Shown one piece after another: positions 32,129 to 41,573 of a stretch of DNA of 64,000 nucleotides. The notes below the pieces were generated by a model, which searched no databases, was not told the DNA's origin, and saw only the letters and a list, made by a program, of their open reading frames with translations. This DNA is from Aquabacterium sp. (lineage in GTDB: Bacteria; Pseudomonadota; Gammaproteobacteria; Burkholderiales; Burkholderiaceae_C): assembly GCF_016195855.1 (NCBI RefSeq), contig NZ_JACPYU010000003.1, positions 620,001-684,000 of the forward strand, given 5' to 3'. Numbering within the stretch: position 1 is the stretch's first letter; each line of letters opens with the position of its first letter. Made by a program: the position numbers and the translations under genes.

Positions 32129-33288
32129 CGTGAACTCTCCTTGCGCGGCATGGGTACGGCCACGCGCACCACGTACACCGGCGGTTGGCGCGCATCGCTG
32201 CTGGCTTGCAAGCCAGCCTCGAAATCCGACTCCACATCGTGCATCAGTTTCAGGCGCTGGCGCACATTGCGCAAGGCGATGCCATGGCCGGCTGTGGAAT
32301 GTGTGGGGGTTTCGGCCGGCACCGAGTTGCTCACCGTCAGCACCGCCCGGCCCGATTGCACCTTGGTGCGCACCACGATCCAGCCGCCCTGGGGCGAGGC
32401 CTCGATGCCATGGCGCACCGCGTTTTCCACCAACGGCTGCAAGATCAGGGCGGGCACCTCGGCGCGGCCCGCGTCGTCATCGAGCTCCCAGCGCACGGTC
32501 ACCCGCTCGCCAAACCGCAATTGCTCGATGCTCAGGTAGCGCTGCGCCAGGTCGATCTCGGCGTTCAGCGTTGTGCGCATCGTGGGTGAAGCCAGTGCCT
32601 GGCGAAACAGCTCGGCCAGGTCCTCCAGCACGGACTCGGCCCGCTGCGGGTCGATCTGCACCAGGGCGATGGCCGTGTTGAGCGTGTTGAACAGGAAATG
32701 CGGGCGGATGCGGGCCTGCAACTCCGCCAGGCGGGCCGAAGCGTGGGCCGGCAACTCGCTGCGCGCGCGGTGCCTGAGCCAGGCCAGGCCCACGCAGGCC
32801 ATGGCGGCGCCCGTCAGCATGGGCGGCACCTGCGGCCAGCCCCAGACCATCTGCTGCCCGCTCAAGGCCAGGTCCAGCCAGGAAGATTGCCACTGGCCCA
32901 GCCCCGCGCACACGGCGCCCAGCGCGGCGGCAAAGCCCCACTGCGCCGCCTCACTGGCGCGCGTCAACCAGCGGCGGCACGCACACGCCACGACGAGCCA
33001 CAACAGGCTGGCGGGCAAGGACGCCACCATGGTCTGCGCCCAACGGGACGCCGCATCCAGCGGCGAGGCCGCCAGAAAGGACACGCCCAGGGCCACCACC
33101 AGTTGCACGCCCATCACGACGCGCAGCACCACGCCCACGTGGCACACGTCAAAAGGCGATGGCGGTGGCGGGCGCCCCCCTTCCGCGCCGGGCCCGAACT
33201 GGGTTGGCGCAAACTGGGTCGAGGTCTCCCAGGCGGCAGGTTGTGAGGCCGGGCTGGCGCCGAAGGCCTTGGGCTCAGTAGAATCCAT
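32125..33288 (-). CDS. LytS/AlgZ-type sensor histidine kinase
   Basis: A 387-residue kinase of the His_kinase (LytS/YehU/AlgZ) type. Four or so hydrophobic segments come first, then the phospho-acceptor region RIRPHFLFNTLNTAIALVQ with its His, and the ATP lobe with LVENAVRHGIEAS and HGIALRNVRQRL. ATG 33286-33288 is preferred; the open frame extends a further 32 codons towards argH. The kinase is divergent from argH with an 81-bp gap, the same synteny as algZ-algR-argH in pseudomonads. Confidence 0.9.
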   Translation of the reverse strand: MDSTEPKAFGASPASQPAAWETSTQFAPTQFGPGAEGGRPPPPSPFDVCHVGVVLRVVMGVQLVVALGVSFLAASPLDAASRWAQTMVASLPASLLWLVVACACRRWLTRASEAAQWGFAAALGAVCAGLGQWQSSWLDLALSGQQMVWGWPQVPPMLTGAAMACVGLAWLRHRARSELPAHASARLAELQARIRPHFLFNTLNTAIALVQIDPQRAESVLEDLAELFRQALASPTMRTTLNAEIDLAQRYLSIEQLRFGERVTVRWELDDDAGRAEVPALILQPLVENAVRHGIEASPQGGWIVVRTKVQSGRAVLTVSNSVPAETPTHSTAGHGIALRNVRQRLKLMHDVESDFEAGLQASSDARQPPVYVVRVAVPMPRKESSR

Positions 33289-33369
33289 GGTTTGCACATT
33301 CTGCGCGAAGAGCGCGATGCCGGGCCGCCGTGAAATCCCACCGTAGCCCGCGCCCCAGGATCCAATCCC

Positions 33370-34785
33370 ATGAGCACCAACCAACTCGACAAGAAGTCCC
33401 AGGCCTGGTCGGCCCTGTTTTCAGAGCCGATGAGCGAGCTGGTCAAGCGCTACACCGCCAGCGTCTTCTTCGACAAACGCCTGTGGCAGGCCGACATCCA
33501 GGGCTCGCTTGCACATGCTGACATGCTGCACGCCCAGGGCTTGCTGAGCGCGGACGATTGGGCCTCCATCCAGAAGGGCATGGCCCAGATCACCGCCGAG
33601 ATCGAATCCGGTGCCTTCGAGTGGAAGCTCGACCTGGAGGACGTGCACCTCAATATCGAGGCCCGCCTGACCCAGCTCGTGGGTGATGCCGGCAAGCGCC
33701 TGCACACCGGCCGCTCGCGCAACGACCAGGTCGCCACCGATGTGCGCCTGTGGCTGCGCGGTGAAATCGACGAAATCGGCGTGCTGCTGACCGAACTGCA
33801 AAAAGCCCTGGTGGACGTGGCCGAGCAGAACGCCGAGACCATCCTGCCGGGCTTCACCCACCTGCAAGTGGCCCAGCCCGTGGCCTTTGGCCACCACCTG
33901 CTGGCCTATGTCGAGATGTTTGCACGCGACGCCGAGCGCATGATTGACCTGCGCAAGCGCGTCAACCGCCTGCCCCTGGGCTCTGCCGCACTGGCCGGTA
34001 CCAGCTACCCGCTGGACCGCGAACGCGTGGCCCGCACCCTGGGCATGGTGGACGAAACCGGCTTGCCCGCCGTCTGCCAGAACAGCCTGGACGGCGTCTC
34101 CGACCGCGACTTCGCCATCGAGTTCACCTCGGCCGCCTCGCTGCTGATGGTGCACGTCTCGCGCCTGTCTGAAGAGCTGATCCTGTGGATGAGCCAGAGC
34201 TTCGGCTTCATCGACCTGGCCGACCGCTTCTGCACGGGCTCGTCGATCATGCCCCAGAAGAAGAACCCTGACGTGCCCGAACTGGCGCGTGGCAAGACCG
34301 GCCGAGTGGTCGGCCACCTGATGGGCCTGATCACCTTGATGAAAGGCCAGCCCCTGGCCTACAACAAGGACAACCAGGAAGACAAGGAACCCTTGTTCGA
34401 CACGGTCGACACCTTGAAGGACACGCTGCGCATCTTCGCCGAGATGGCCGCCGGCATCACTGTCAAGCCCGAAGCGATGGAGCGCGCCGCCAAGAAGGGC
34501 TACGCCACCGCCACCGACCTGGCCGACTACCTGGTCAAGAAGGGCCTGCCCTTCCGTGATGCGCATGAGGTCGTGGCCCACGCCGTGAAGGACGCCATCG
34601 CCGCTGGCGTGGACCTGTCCGAGCTGCCACTGGACAAGCTCAAGGGCTACAACCCCGCGATCGAACAGGATGTGTACGAGGTGCTGAGCCTGCGCGGGTC
34701 CCTGAACGCACGCAATACCCTGGGTGGCACGGCGCCGGCACAGGTGCGTGCGCAGGTGGCGCGCCACCGCGCTCGCCTGGCCTGA
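33370..34785 (+). CDS. argH: argininosuccinate lyase
   Basis: A 471-residue enzyme for the last step of arginine synthesis (argininosuccinate to arginine and fumarate). Conserved blocks: [23 protein letters not shown] and the superfamily signature [15 protein letters not shown], which carries the catalytic Ser. Length is typical. No other arg genes are adjacent. It ends six bases from the convergent GtrA-family gene. Confidence 0.97.
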   Translation: MSTNQLDKKSQAWSALFSEPMSELVKRYTASVFFDKRLWQADIQGSLAHADMLHAQGLLSADDWASIQKGMAQITAEIESGAFEWKLDLEDVHLNIEARLTQLVGDAGKRLHTGRSRNDQVATDVRLWLRGEIDEIGVLLTELQKALVDVAEQNAETILPGFTHLQVAQPVAFGHHLLAYVEMFARDAERMIDLRKRVNRLPLGSAALAGTSYPLDRERVARTLGMVDETGLPAVCQNSLDGVSDRDFAIEFTSAASLLMVHVSRLSEELILWMSQSFGFIDLADRFCTGSSIMPQKKNPDVPELARGKTGRVVGHLMGLITLMKGQPLAYNKDNQEDKEPLFDTVDTLKDTLRIFAEMAAGITVKPEAMERAAKKGYATATDLADYLVKKGLPFRDAHEVVAHAVKDAIAAGVDLSELPLDKLKGYNPAIEQDVYEVLSLRGSLNARNTLGGTAPAQVRAQVARHRARLA

Positions 34786-34791
34786 TCTGGC

Positions 34792-35199
34792 TCAGGCTTT
34801 CGCGCCCTTCATGATGTGGCGGGCCGACAGGTAGTTGAACGCCAGCCCCACCAGGCTGCCGATGGCCACGCCCCAGGCGGGCTGTGCACGCACGGCCTCA
34901 AAGGCCTGCAGGCTGGCGGCATAAGCCCCGTAGTTGATGGCCCCGCCCACCAGCATCGACGACAGATAGCTCAGGTACTCCTTGAGCACACTGCCTTCCT
35001 TGGGGCCGCGGAAGGTGATGTTGCGGTTGAACAGCCAGGTGAAGGTCGCCGCGGCCAGAAATGACACGGCCCGCCCCCCATAGTTGCCCAACCAGGGGCG
35101 GGTGAGTGCCAGCACGCCGATGTCGACGAACAGCGCCAGGCCGCCCGACACACAAAACAGGATCAAAGACCGAAAACGCTGCAACAAGGCCGACCTCAT
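34792..35199 (-). CDS. GtrA-family membrane protein
   Basis: A 135-residue protein with four predicted membrane helices and the GtrA-family pattern: FCVSGGLALFVDIGVLALT at the start, FNRNITFRG in the middle loop and FNYLSARHIMKG at the end. GtrA proteins are thought to flip polyprenyl-linked sugars. No glycosyltransferase partner is adjacent, so the substrate is open. Confidence 0.87.
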   Translation of the reverse strand: MRSALLQRFRSLILFCVSGGLALFVDIGVLALTRPWLGNYGGRAVSFLAAATFTWLFNRNITFRGPKEGSVLKEYLSYLSSMLVGGAINYGAYAASLQAFEAVRAQPAWGVAIGSLVGLAFNYLSARHIMKGAKA

Positions 35200-35360
35200 G
35201 GTGAAACGGCGGCCATCTTAGCCTGCCCTGTTGGCAAGACTCGTGGGCCAACCTTGCAAGCGGCTTGCGCCAGCGCAAAACCGCCAAGGCCCCGACCCGG
35301 TACGCTCGCCCCTCATTGACCCGCGGCCGCTGCCGAGCCGCCTTTGAGGAACCCACCGTC

Positions 35361-35861
35361 ATGTCCACCCTTGTCTGGTCCGATGCCCTGTCCTTGTCCA
35401 TGCCCGTGATGGACACCACCCACCAGGAGTTCGTGGACCTGCTGGCCAAGGTCGAAGCCGCCGATGACACCTCGCTGTTGCAGAAATGGCAGGCCCTGAT
35501 CGAGCACACCGACGAGCACTTCGCGCGCGAAGACAAATGGATGGTGGACACCGGCTTTGCGCCGGGCAACTGCCACAGCTCGCAACACGCGGTGGTGCTC
35601 AAGGTGTTGCGCGAAGGGGCAGCGTTCGGCGCCGCGGGAGACCTGGCGCCGATTCGGCAGATGGCGCATGAGTTAACCATCTGGTTCCCGCATCACGCAC
35701 AGAACATGGACTTCGGCCTGGCCCTGCACCTCAAGAGCATGGGCTATGACCCGGAAACGGGCGAGCTCAGCAACCCGGAGAAGTTGCCTGAAGAGGCAAT
35801 CGCTGGTTGCGGAGGAAGCTGCAGCAGCACGGATAGCACCGAGCCCGCAGTGGCAACCTGA
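35361..35861 (+). CDS. bacteriohemerythrin
   Basis: A 166-residue hemerythrin-domain protein. All seven di-iron ligands are identifiable: H21, H53, E57, H72, H76, H112 and D117, in patterns HxxxE, HxxxH and HxxxxD. It should bind oxygen reversibly, and such proteins are often linked to aerotaxis or oxygen delivery. The C-terminal 20 residues add a Cys-containing tail (GCGGSCSS) outside the fold. ATG 35361 is chosen with GAGGA upstream; a longer frame starts at 35265 but adds a non-hemerythrin segment. It stands alone. Confidence 0.92.
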   Translation: MSTLVWSDALSLSMPVMDTTHQEFVDLLAKVEAADDTSLLQKWQALIEHTDEHFAREDKWMVDTGFAPGNCHSSQHAVVLKVLREGAAFGAAGDLAPIRQMAHELTIWFPHHAQNMDFGLALHLKSMGYDPETGELSNPEKLPEEAIAGCGGSCSSTDSTEPAVAT

Positions 35862-35981
35862 GCACCCAGCTCCAGGCCTGTTGAGATAACAAGCGCCCCA
35901 CCCTGGGCGACTGCTGTCATACCCCGGTCACACACCGTAGCACTTCTTTCAAGCCTTGCGCCAGGCGGTGCACGTTAGCCA

Positions 35982-36010
35982 TTGCAGCCCCCCATCATGG
36001 CTGCTAGATT
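35982..36010 (+). promoter_or_regulatory. candidate sigma-70 promoter of PEP-CTERM gene
   Basis: TTGCAG (35982-35987) and TAGATT (36005-36010) with a 17-bp spacer, about 29 bp before a strong AAGGAGG ribosome binding site. Sequence match only. Confidence 0.5.
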
Positions 36011-36038
36011 GCTTCCACCATAAAACAAGGAGGAAGCG

Positions 36039-36827
36039 ATGAACCATCACATTCAGGTCTTGCCACGCATGCGGGCGCTGGCCTTCATAGCCGCCGCACT
36101 GGCCACCACGGCACTGAGTGCGCACGCCGGCACCACCCAAACCGATCCGATAACAGGCCAAGTCTGGCAGATCTTCGACCACGTGTTGGATGGCGAGGCG
36201 CAGGGTTACCGCAGGGCCACGGTTGATGACTTCAAGCAGTTGCTGGCTGATTCGAATTGGCTTCTTCGCAATGGCACCACATCGGTTTATGACTTGACCA
36301 CGGGTGCCAACACCTACGCCAATGGCACATATTCATTCAATGCGCCCAGCATCGACTTTGGATGGGGTTTGGCGTCCAAAGCGAAAAACGACTACTGGAA
36401 TGCCCCATCCGTCGTCGCCGCCTGGTTGCAAGATGGCGGATCGGGTAACGCAATGGGTCTGCTTGAGCGCGGAAGCACGGGCTTCTCCAGTTGCAGCTTT
36501 TCTCACAATTACGGTAGTGGCTGCACCACGAACATCTATTACCAAAGCTCCGCGGAAATTGCCAGCTCATCTGAACTCGTTGCCAAGTTCGCGCCTGGCA
36601 ACTATCCGAGCACCTTGACCGGAAAATCAATGGGGACAACTTGGTCGGACATCCCCTTTGATCCGCTTTACAGCTACCGCCAACTGGATAGCACTATCCG
36701 AGCCGGCACATTCATGATCGCGTCCGTGCCCGAACCCTCCAATGCCGCCTTACTGTCACTCGGGCTCATGGGTATCGTGGCGGCCGTACGTGTTCGGCGC
36801 TCACAACAAGACGATCACCTAGGCTGA
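36039..36827 (+). CDS. PEP-CTERM sorting domain-containing exported protein
   Basis: A 262-residue secreted protein of unknown function. The N-terminus has a signal peptide ending near SAHAG. The C-terminus has the tripartite exosortase signal: VPEPSNAALLS, a hydrophobic stretch and the basic tail VRVRRSQQ. The mature part is rich in Ser, Thr, Asn, Tyr and Gly with two cysteines in CSFSHNYGSGC. ATG 36039 has AAGGAGG in ideal position. Base composition is lower in GC than the neighbours, which would fit a recently acquired or fast-evolving surface protein. The exosortase is not in the window. Confidence 0.9.
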   Translation: MNHHIQVLPRMRALAFIAAALATTALSAHAGTTQTDPITGQVWQIFDHVLDGEAQGYRRATVDDFKQLLADSNWLLRNGTTSVYDLTTGANTYANGTYSFNAPSIDFGWGLASKAKNDYWNAPSVVAAWLQDGGSGNAMGLLERGSTGFSSCSFSHNYGSGCTTNIYYQSSAEIASSSELVAKFAPGNYPSTLTGKSMGTTWSDIPFDPLYSYRQLDSTIRAGTFMIASVPEPSNAALLSLGLMGIVAAVRVRRSQQDDHLG

Positions 36828-36842
36828 TTTGCTCACCGGAGG

Positions 36843-36865
36843 GAAGAGGCCTCACCGGCCTCTTC
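36843..36865. terminator. hairpin between convergent genes (possible terminator)
   Basis: A 9-bp perfect stem (GAAGAGGCC / GGCCTCTTC) with a 5-base loop, just after the PEP-CTERM gene and before the end of dxs. There is no T-run, so termination is uncertain. Confidence 0.5.
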
Positions 36866-36909
36866 AGCGCTTCTGGTCAGGGTGGCCGCCTAAGCCCAGT
36901 CGCAATGGA

Positions 36910-38799
36910 TCACTGCGGGAGCCGTGCCCGTATCGACTGCTCGATCCCCGCCGCATCCAGCCCGCACATGGCCAGCAACTTGCCTGGCTCACCGTGCTCG
37001 ACGAACTGGTCTGGCAGCCCCAGCATCATCATGGACTTGCTCAAGCCGGCAGCAGCCAGTGCCTCGGCCACGGCGGCACCGGCACCGCCTTGCACACAGC
37101 CCTCTTCCACCGTCACCAGCAGGTCGTGGTCCTTGGCCAGTTGCGCCACCAGTTCGGTGTCCAGTGGCTTGATGAAGCGCATGTTGGCCACGGTGGCGCC
37201 CAGGGCCGCACCGGCCTTCAAGGCGGGCTGCAGCAAGGTGCCAAACGCGAGGATGGCCACGCGTTGCCCCGCCGCCGTCTGCGTGCCTTGCAGGCGCACT
37301 TCGCCCTTGCCCCATGGCATGGCGTCCAGGCTCGTAGGCACAGGCACACCCGCCCCTGCACCACGCGGATAACGCACGGCCACGGGGTGGTTCTGCGCAT
37401 AGGCCGCGCTCAAGGCCTGGCGGCACTCGGCCTCGTCGGCCGGCGCCAGCACGCTCATATTGGGGATGCAGCGCACGAAGGCGATGTCGAACGCGCCCAT
37501 GTGCGTGGCACCGTCCGCCCCCACGATGCCCGCACGGTCCAGCGCGAACACCACGGGCAGGTTCTGGATGGCCACATCATGGATCAACTGGTCGTAGGCG
37601 CGCTGCAGGAAGGTCGAGTAGATCGCGACCACGGGCTTGAGGCCTTCGCAGGCCAGGCCACCCGCGAAGGTCACGGCGTGCTGCTCGGCAATGCCGACGT
37701 CGAAATAGCGCCCCGGGAACTTCTGGTGGAACTCCACCATGCCCGAGCCCTCCCGCATGGCCGGCGTGATGCCCACCAGACGCGGATCGGCCGCTGCCAT
37801 GTCGCACAGCCATTGGCCAAAGACCTGCGTGAAGGTGGGCTTGGGCGGCGTGTCCGTGACCGGAGCCTTGACCAGGCCCACAGCCGGGTCGAACTTGCCG
37901 GGGCCGTGGTACGCGATGGGGTCGGCCTCGGCCAGCTTGTAGCCATAGCCCTTCTTGGTCACCACGTGCAGGAACTGCGGGCCGCCCAGGTCACGCAGGT
38001 TTTCCAGCGTGGGGATGAGCGAGTCCAGGTCGTGGCCATCAATGGGGCCCACGTAGTTGAAGCCGAACTCTTCAAAGATGGTGGCAGGCACCACCATGCC
38101 CTTGGCGTGTTCTTCCAGCTTCTTGGCCAGCTCGAACAGGGGCGGTGCATTGCGCAGCATCTGCTTGGCGCTTTCGCGTGCGGCCGTGTAGAAGCGGCCG
38201 GACATCAGGCGAGCGAGATAACGATTGAGCGCCCCCACCGGCGGTGAGATCGACATGTCGTTGTCGTTGAGCACCACCAGCACATCGGCCATCTTGCCGG
38301 CATGCGGCACACCTGCGTTGTTCAGGGCCTCGAAGGCCATGCCGGCGGTCATCGCGCCGTCGCCGATGATGGCCACCGACTTGCGGGCTTCACCGCGCAG
38401 TTGCGCGCCCAGGGCCATGCCCAGCGCCGCCGAAATCGAGGTGGACGAGTGGGCGGTGCCGAAGGTGTCGTACTCGCTCTCGTCGCGACGCGGGAAGCCG
38501 CTCATGCCGCCCAGCTGGCGCAGCGTGGCCATGCGGTCACGGCGACCGGTCAGGATCTTGTGCGGATAGGTCTGGTGGCCCACGTCCCACACCAGGCGGT
38601 CATCGGGCGTGTTGAACACATAGTGGAGCGCGATGGTCAGCTCGACCGTACCCAGGTTGGACGACAGGTGGCCGCCCGTGCGGGACACGCTGTGCAGCAG
38701 GTAGTCGCGCAACTCGTACGCCAGCTGTTTGAGCTCGGACCGGGAAAGGTGCCGGATATCGGCAGGCTTGTCGATCCTGGACAGCAGGGGGTAGCTCAT
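36910..38799 (-). CDS. dxs: 1-deoxy-D-xylulose-5-phosphate synthase
   Basis: A 629-residue thiamine diphosphate enzyme for the first step of the MEP isoprenoid pathway (pyruvate plus glyceraldehyde 3-phosphate). The ThDP motif runs from [18 protein letters not shown] to NDNDMSIS, and the transketolase-like regions [11 protein letters not shown] and [13 protein letters not shown] are intact. ATG 38797-38799 is chosen over a longer frame that overlaps ispA. It is the last gene of xseB-ispA-dxs. Confidence 0.97.
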   Translation of the reverse strand: MSYPLLSRIDKPADIRHLSRSELKQLAYELRDYLLHSVSRTGGHLSSNLGTVELTIALHYVFNTPDDRLVWDVGHQTYPHKILTGRRDRMATLRQLGGMSGFPRRDESEYDTFGTAHSSTSISAALGMALGAQLRGEARKSVAIIGDGAMTAGMAFEALNNAGVPHAGKMADVLVVLNDNDMSISPPVGALNRYLARLMSGRFYTAARESAKQMLRNAPPLFELAKKLEEHAKGMVVPATIFEEFGFNYVGPIDGHDLDSLIPTLENLRDLGGPQFLHVVTKKGYGYKLAEADPIAYHGPGKFDPAVGLVKAPVTDTPPKPTFTQVFGQWLCDMAAADPRLVGITPAMREGSGMVEFHQKFPGRYFDVGIAEQHAVTFAGGLACEGLKPVVAIYSTFLQRAYDQLIHDVAIQNLPVVFALDRAGIVGADGATHMGAFDIAFVRCIPNMSVLAPADEAECRQALSAAYAQNHPVAVRYPRGAGAGVPVPTSLDAMPWGKGEVRLQGTQTAAGQRVAILAFGTLLQPALKAGAALGATVANMRFIKPLDTELVAQLAKDHDLLVTVEEGCVQGGAGAAVAEALAAAGLSKSMMMLGLPDQFVEHGEPGKLLAMCGLDAAGIEQSIRARLPQ

Positions 38800-38830
38800 G
38801 TTGGGGCGTCCTTGGGTGGATTTCTTGTAG

Positions 38831-39757
38831 TCAGTGATCGCGGTGCACGATGCGCTCGGCCAGCGCGGCCAGCGGCGCTGTCGCCTGGGCACCCAGGCCG
38901 CTGCGGGCCAAGGCGGCCAGCGACTGCTGCAGCAGGCCGGCCGCTTCGTCGCGGGCGCCTTGCAGGCCCAGCAGGCTCACATAAGTGGGTTTGTTGGCGT
39001 CGGCGTCCTTGCCCGCCGTCTTGCCCAGGACTTCAGAGCCCTGGGTCGCGTCCAGCACATCATCAACGATCTGGAAAGCCAAGCCCATGGCATGGCCATA
39101 GTCGGTCAGGGCCTGCCATGCAGCGCCCTCGGGCTGCAGGCCACCGCAGGCCGCGCCCATCTGCACGCTGGCGCGCAGCAAGGCGCCGGTCTTGCGCTGG
39201 TGCATGTCGCGCAAGGTGGTCTCGTCCAGTGCCTGGCCCACACTGGCCAGGTCAATGGCCTGGCCACCGGCCATGCCGGCCTGACCAGAAGCGTGGGCCA
39301 GCAGGCGGCACAAGCGGGCCTGCAAGGCCGGCGCCACACCAGCGCCCTCGCCTGCATCAGGCACCAGCACCTCGAAGGCCAGGGCCTGCATAGCATCTCC
39401 GGCCAGCATGGCCTGGGCTTCGCCGAACTGCACGTGCACCGTGGGCTTGCCCCGGCGCAGCACGTCGTTGTCCATGCAGGGCATGTCGTCGTGCACCAGC
39501 GAATAGGCGTGGATCAACTCGACCGCGCAAGCAGCACGCAAAGCGGCTTCGGCACCATCAGGCGTGGCGCAAGCGCCAGACGCTTCGGCCGCGGCCTGAA
39601 CCAACAGCGCGCGCAGCCGCTTGCCGCCATCGAGCACGGCATAACGCATGGCTTCGCCCAGGCCGGCAGGGGCCGAGGCCGGCACCCATTCGCTCAGGGC
39701 CAACTCCACACGGGCCAGCACCTGGGCCGACCAGTCCTTGAACACATCAGGGGGCAT
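38831..39757 (-). CDS. ispA: farnesyl diphosphate synthase (geranyltranstransferase)
   Basis: A 308-residue short-chain polyprenyl synthase. First aspartate-rich motif DDMPCMDND with its preceding LIHAYSLVH, substrate motif GGKRLRALL, second aspartate-rich motif DDVLDATQ. It condenses isopentenyl and dimethylallyl diphosphate to farnesyl diphosphate. The start codon overlaps the xseB stop (TGATG), so translation is coupled, and dxs follows 31 bp later: substrate supply and chain elongation in one operon. Confidence 0.97.
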   Translation of the reverse strand: MPPDVFKDWSAQVLARVELALSEWVPASAPAGLGEAMRYAVLDGGKRLRALLVQAAAEASGACATPDGAEAALRAACAVELIHAYSLVHDDMPCMDNDVLRRGKPTVHVQFGEAQAMLAGDAMQALAFEVLVPDAGEGAGVAPALQARLCRLLAHASGQAGMAGGQAIDLASVGQALDETTLRDMHQRKTGALLRASVQMGAACGGLQPEGAAWQALTDYGHAMGLAFQIVDDVLDATQGSEVLGKTAGKDADANKPTYVSLLGLQGARDEAAGLLQQSLAALARSGLGAQATAPLAALAERIVHRDH

Positions 39758-40011
39758 CAGGCAGCATCCCAGGGTTTGAGTTGCCCGTCTTCCAGCAGCT
39801 TGACCTGCTCTTCGACCGCCTCCAGGCGCGTCCGGCAGAACTGCAGCAACTGGGCCCCGCGCTGGTAGCTGGCCAGCAGCTGGTCCAGCGGCAAGGCGCC
39901 CGCTTCCATCTTGCCGACAAGCTGCTCCAGCTCGGCCAGGGCTTCTTCGTAGCTGGCGGGCATGGGTGGGGTGTCTGCAGTGGCTGCGGTTGATTTGGCT
40001 GTTCTGGCCAT
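39757..40011 (-). CDS. xseB: exodeoxyribonuclease VII small subunit
   Basis: An 84-residue XseB with the family core [19 protein letters not shown] and the following helix [12 protein letters not shown]. It assembles with XseA for mismatch-related and general single-strand nuclease activity. A longer open frame upstream is not supported. It is the first gene of the xseB-ispA-dxs operon, a common proteobacterial order. Confidence 0.95.
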   Translation of the reverse strand: MARTAKSTAATADTPPMPASYEEALAELEQLVGKMEAGALPLDQLLASYQRGAQLLQFCRTRLEAVEEQVKLLEDGQLKPWDAA

Positions 40012-40162
40012 GGTGTCGCCTGAGGGGCCCGAATACGGGCAAACGCGTATTCTATTTCCTGCCGCCGCGCTTGCGTTCACCACGTGACACGAAGCGCCCT
40101 GGGCGGCAGCCCCCCGGTCTGGGTGGCCAGCCCCACCTTTTGACCTGCCACAGTACCCGGGA

Positions 40163-40192
40163 TTGGTCCTCGCTCCCCCCTGAGGGTACAAT
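40163..40192 (+). promoter_or_regulatory. candidate sigma-70 promoter of the Rieske oxygenase gene
   Basis: TTGGTC (40163-40168) and TACAAT (40187-40192) with an 18-bp spacer. Transcription would begin near 40199, giving a leader of about 210 bases before the Rieske start codon. Sequence match only. Confidence 0.55.
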
Positions 40193-40198
40193 TTCGGG

Positions 40199-40412
40199 CT
40201 TTCCCGTACACAGCACGCACATGACCGGCCTCTTGGGTTTCAACCCGGTCAGGCCCTGCATTTGCCTTTCGTATCTTGTGTTTGTGCATCTTGTGTTTGC
40301 GTTTCGTTGCGGGAAACACCAGGCCCCTGGCGCCGTGCCAGGGATAGTTCAAAGCCCTTGGTCCTCAAGACCTAAGGGGGGTTGACATTGGTTTTTGGAG
40401 ATCCTGGGGATC
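40199..40412 (+). promoter_or_regulatory. long structured leader with three hairpins and a 15-bp-period direct repeat
   Basis: Predicted 5' leader of the Rieske/EamA genes. It holds a 7-bp inverted repeat (40222-40228 with 40245-40251), two copies of ATCTTGTGTTTG (40273-40284 and 40288-40299), a 7-bp stem with 5-base loop (40325-40331 with 40337-40343) and a 9-bp bulged stem (40355-40378). No encoded peptide is convincing. It does not match a riboswitch class I can recall. Together with the promoter region this also accounts for the 400-bp gap after xseB. Confidence 0.4.
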
Positions 40413-41537
40413 ATGTCCGACCTGAGTACCGCACTCAACGCCCTCAGCCGCAGTCACACACAGCTGCCCGTGTCCGTCTACTTTGACGAGTTGCTACACC
40501 AACAGGAGCTTGAGCGCATCTTCCAGTCCGGTCCTCGCTACCTGGGCCACGCGCTGAGCGTGCCCGAGGTTGGCGATTTCTATGCCCTGCCGCAAGAAAA
40601 CGAAGGCCGTGCCCTGGTGCGCTCGCCCCAAGGCATCGAGCTGATCTCGAACGTGTGCCGCCACCGCCAGGCGGTCATGCTCAAGGGCCGTGGCAACAGC
40701 CGCAACAACATCGTCTGCCCCTTGCACCGCTGGACCTACAGCCACCAGGGCGAGCTGATCGGTGCGCCGCACTTCGACCACGATCCCTGCCTGAACCTGA
40801 ACAACTACAAGGTTCGCAACTGGAACGGCCTGCTGTTCGAGGACAACGGCCGCGACATTGCCGCGGACCTGGCAGGCATCGACACGCGCTTCAAGCCCGG
40901 TGGCGACCTGGATTTCTCGGGCTACGTGCTCGACAAGGTCGAGCTGCACGAGTGCAACTACAACTGGAAGACCTTCATCGAGGTCTATCTGGAGGACTAC
41001 CACGTTGGCCCCTTCCACCCTGGCCTGGGCAACTTCGTGACCTGCGACGACCTGAGCTGGGACATGGCCAAGGAGTACTCGGTGCAGACCGTGGGCGTGG
41101 CCAAGACCTTCGACAAGCCGGGCTCGGACATCTACAAGAAGTGGCGCGAAGTGCTGCTCAACTACCGTGGCGGCGAAAAGCCCAACCAGGGTGCCGTGTG
41201 GCTGACCTACTACCCCACGATGATGGTGGAGTGGTACCCGCACGTGCTGGTGGTGTCCAACATGTACCCGCAAGGGCCGCAGAAGACGCTCAACGTGGTG
41301 GAGTTCTACTACCCCGAAGAGATCGCCGCCTTCGAGCGCGAGTTCGTCGAAGCCCAGCAGGCCGCCTACATGGAGACCTGCATCGAGGACGACGAGATCG
41401 GTGAGCGCATGGACGCTGGCCGCAAGGCCTTGTATGCGCGTGGCGACAACGAAGTTGGCCCCTACCAGAGCCCGATGGAAGACGGCATGCAGCACTTCCA
41501 CGAGTGGTATCGGCGCGTCATGACCTTCAAGGACTGA
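40413..41537 (+). CDS. Rieske-type aromatic ring-hydroxylating oxygenase, alpha subunit-like
   Basis: A 374-residue Rieske non-heme iron oxygenase. The Rieske centre is C82-x-H84-x17-C102-x2-H105. The catalytic iron motif is E194-x2-H197-x4-H202 (YLEDYHVGPFH), with a third acidic ligand expected near the C-terminal EDDEIGERM. No beta subunit, ferredoxin or reductase is adjacent, so it is probably an alpha-only (alpha3) enzyme with an unlinked reductase. Substrate unknown. An EamA-family transporter follows 36 bp or less downstream. Start ATG 40413 is preferred; a TTG six codons upstream is open. Confidence 0.88.
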   Translation: MSDLSTALNALSRSHTQLPVSVYFDELLHQQELERIFQSGPRYLGHALSVPEVGDFYALPQENEGRALVRSPQGIELISNVCRHRQAVMLKGRGNSRNNIVCPLHRWTYSHQGELIGAPHFDHDPCLNLNNYKVRNWNGLLFEDNGRDIAADLAGIDTRFKPGGDLDFSGYVLDKVELHECNYNWKTFIEVYLEDYHVGPFHPGLGNFVTCDDLSWDMAKEYSVQTVGVAKTFDKPGSDIYKKWREVLLNYRGGEKPNQGAVWLTYYPTMMVEWYPHVLVVSNMYPQGPQKTLNVVEFYYPEEIAAFEREFVEAQQAAYMETCIEDDEIGERMDAGRKALYARGDNEVGPYQSPMEDGMQHFHEWYRRVMTFKD

Positions 41538-41573
41538 CAGGCCCTGAAACCACGCGTCTCACCCTACGTCCAG

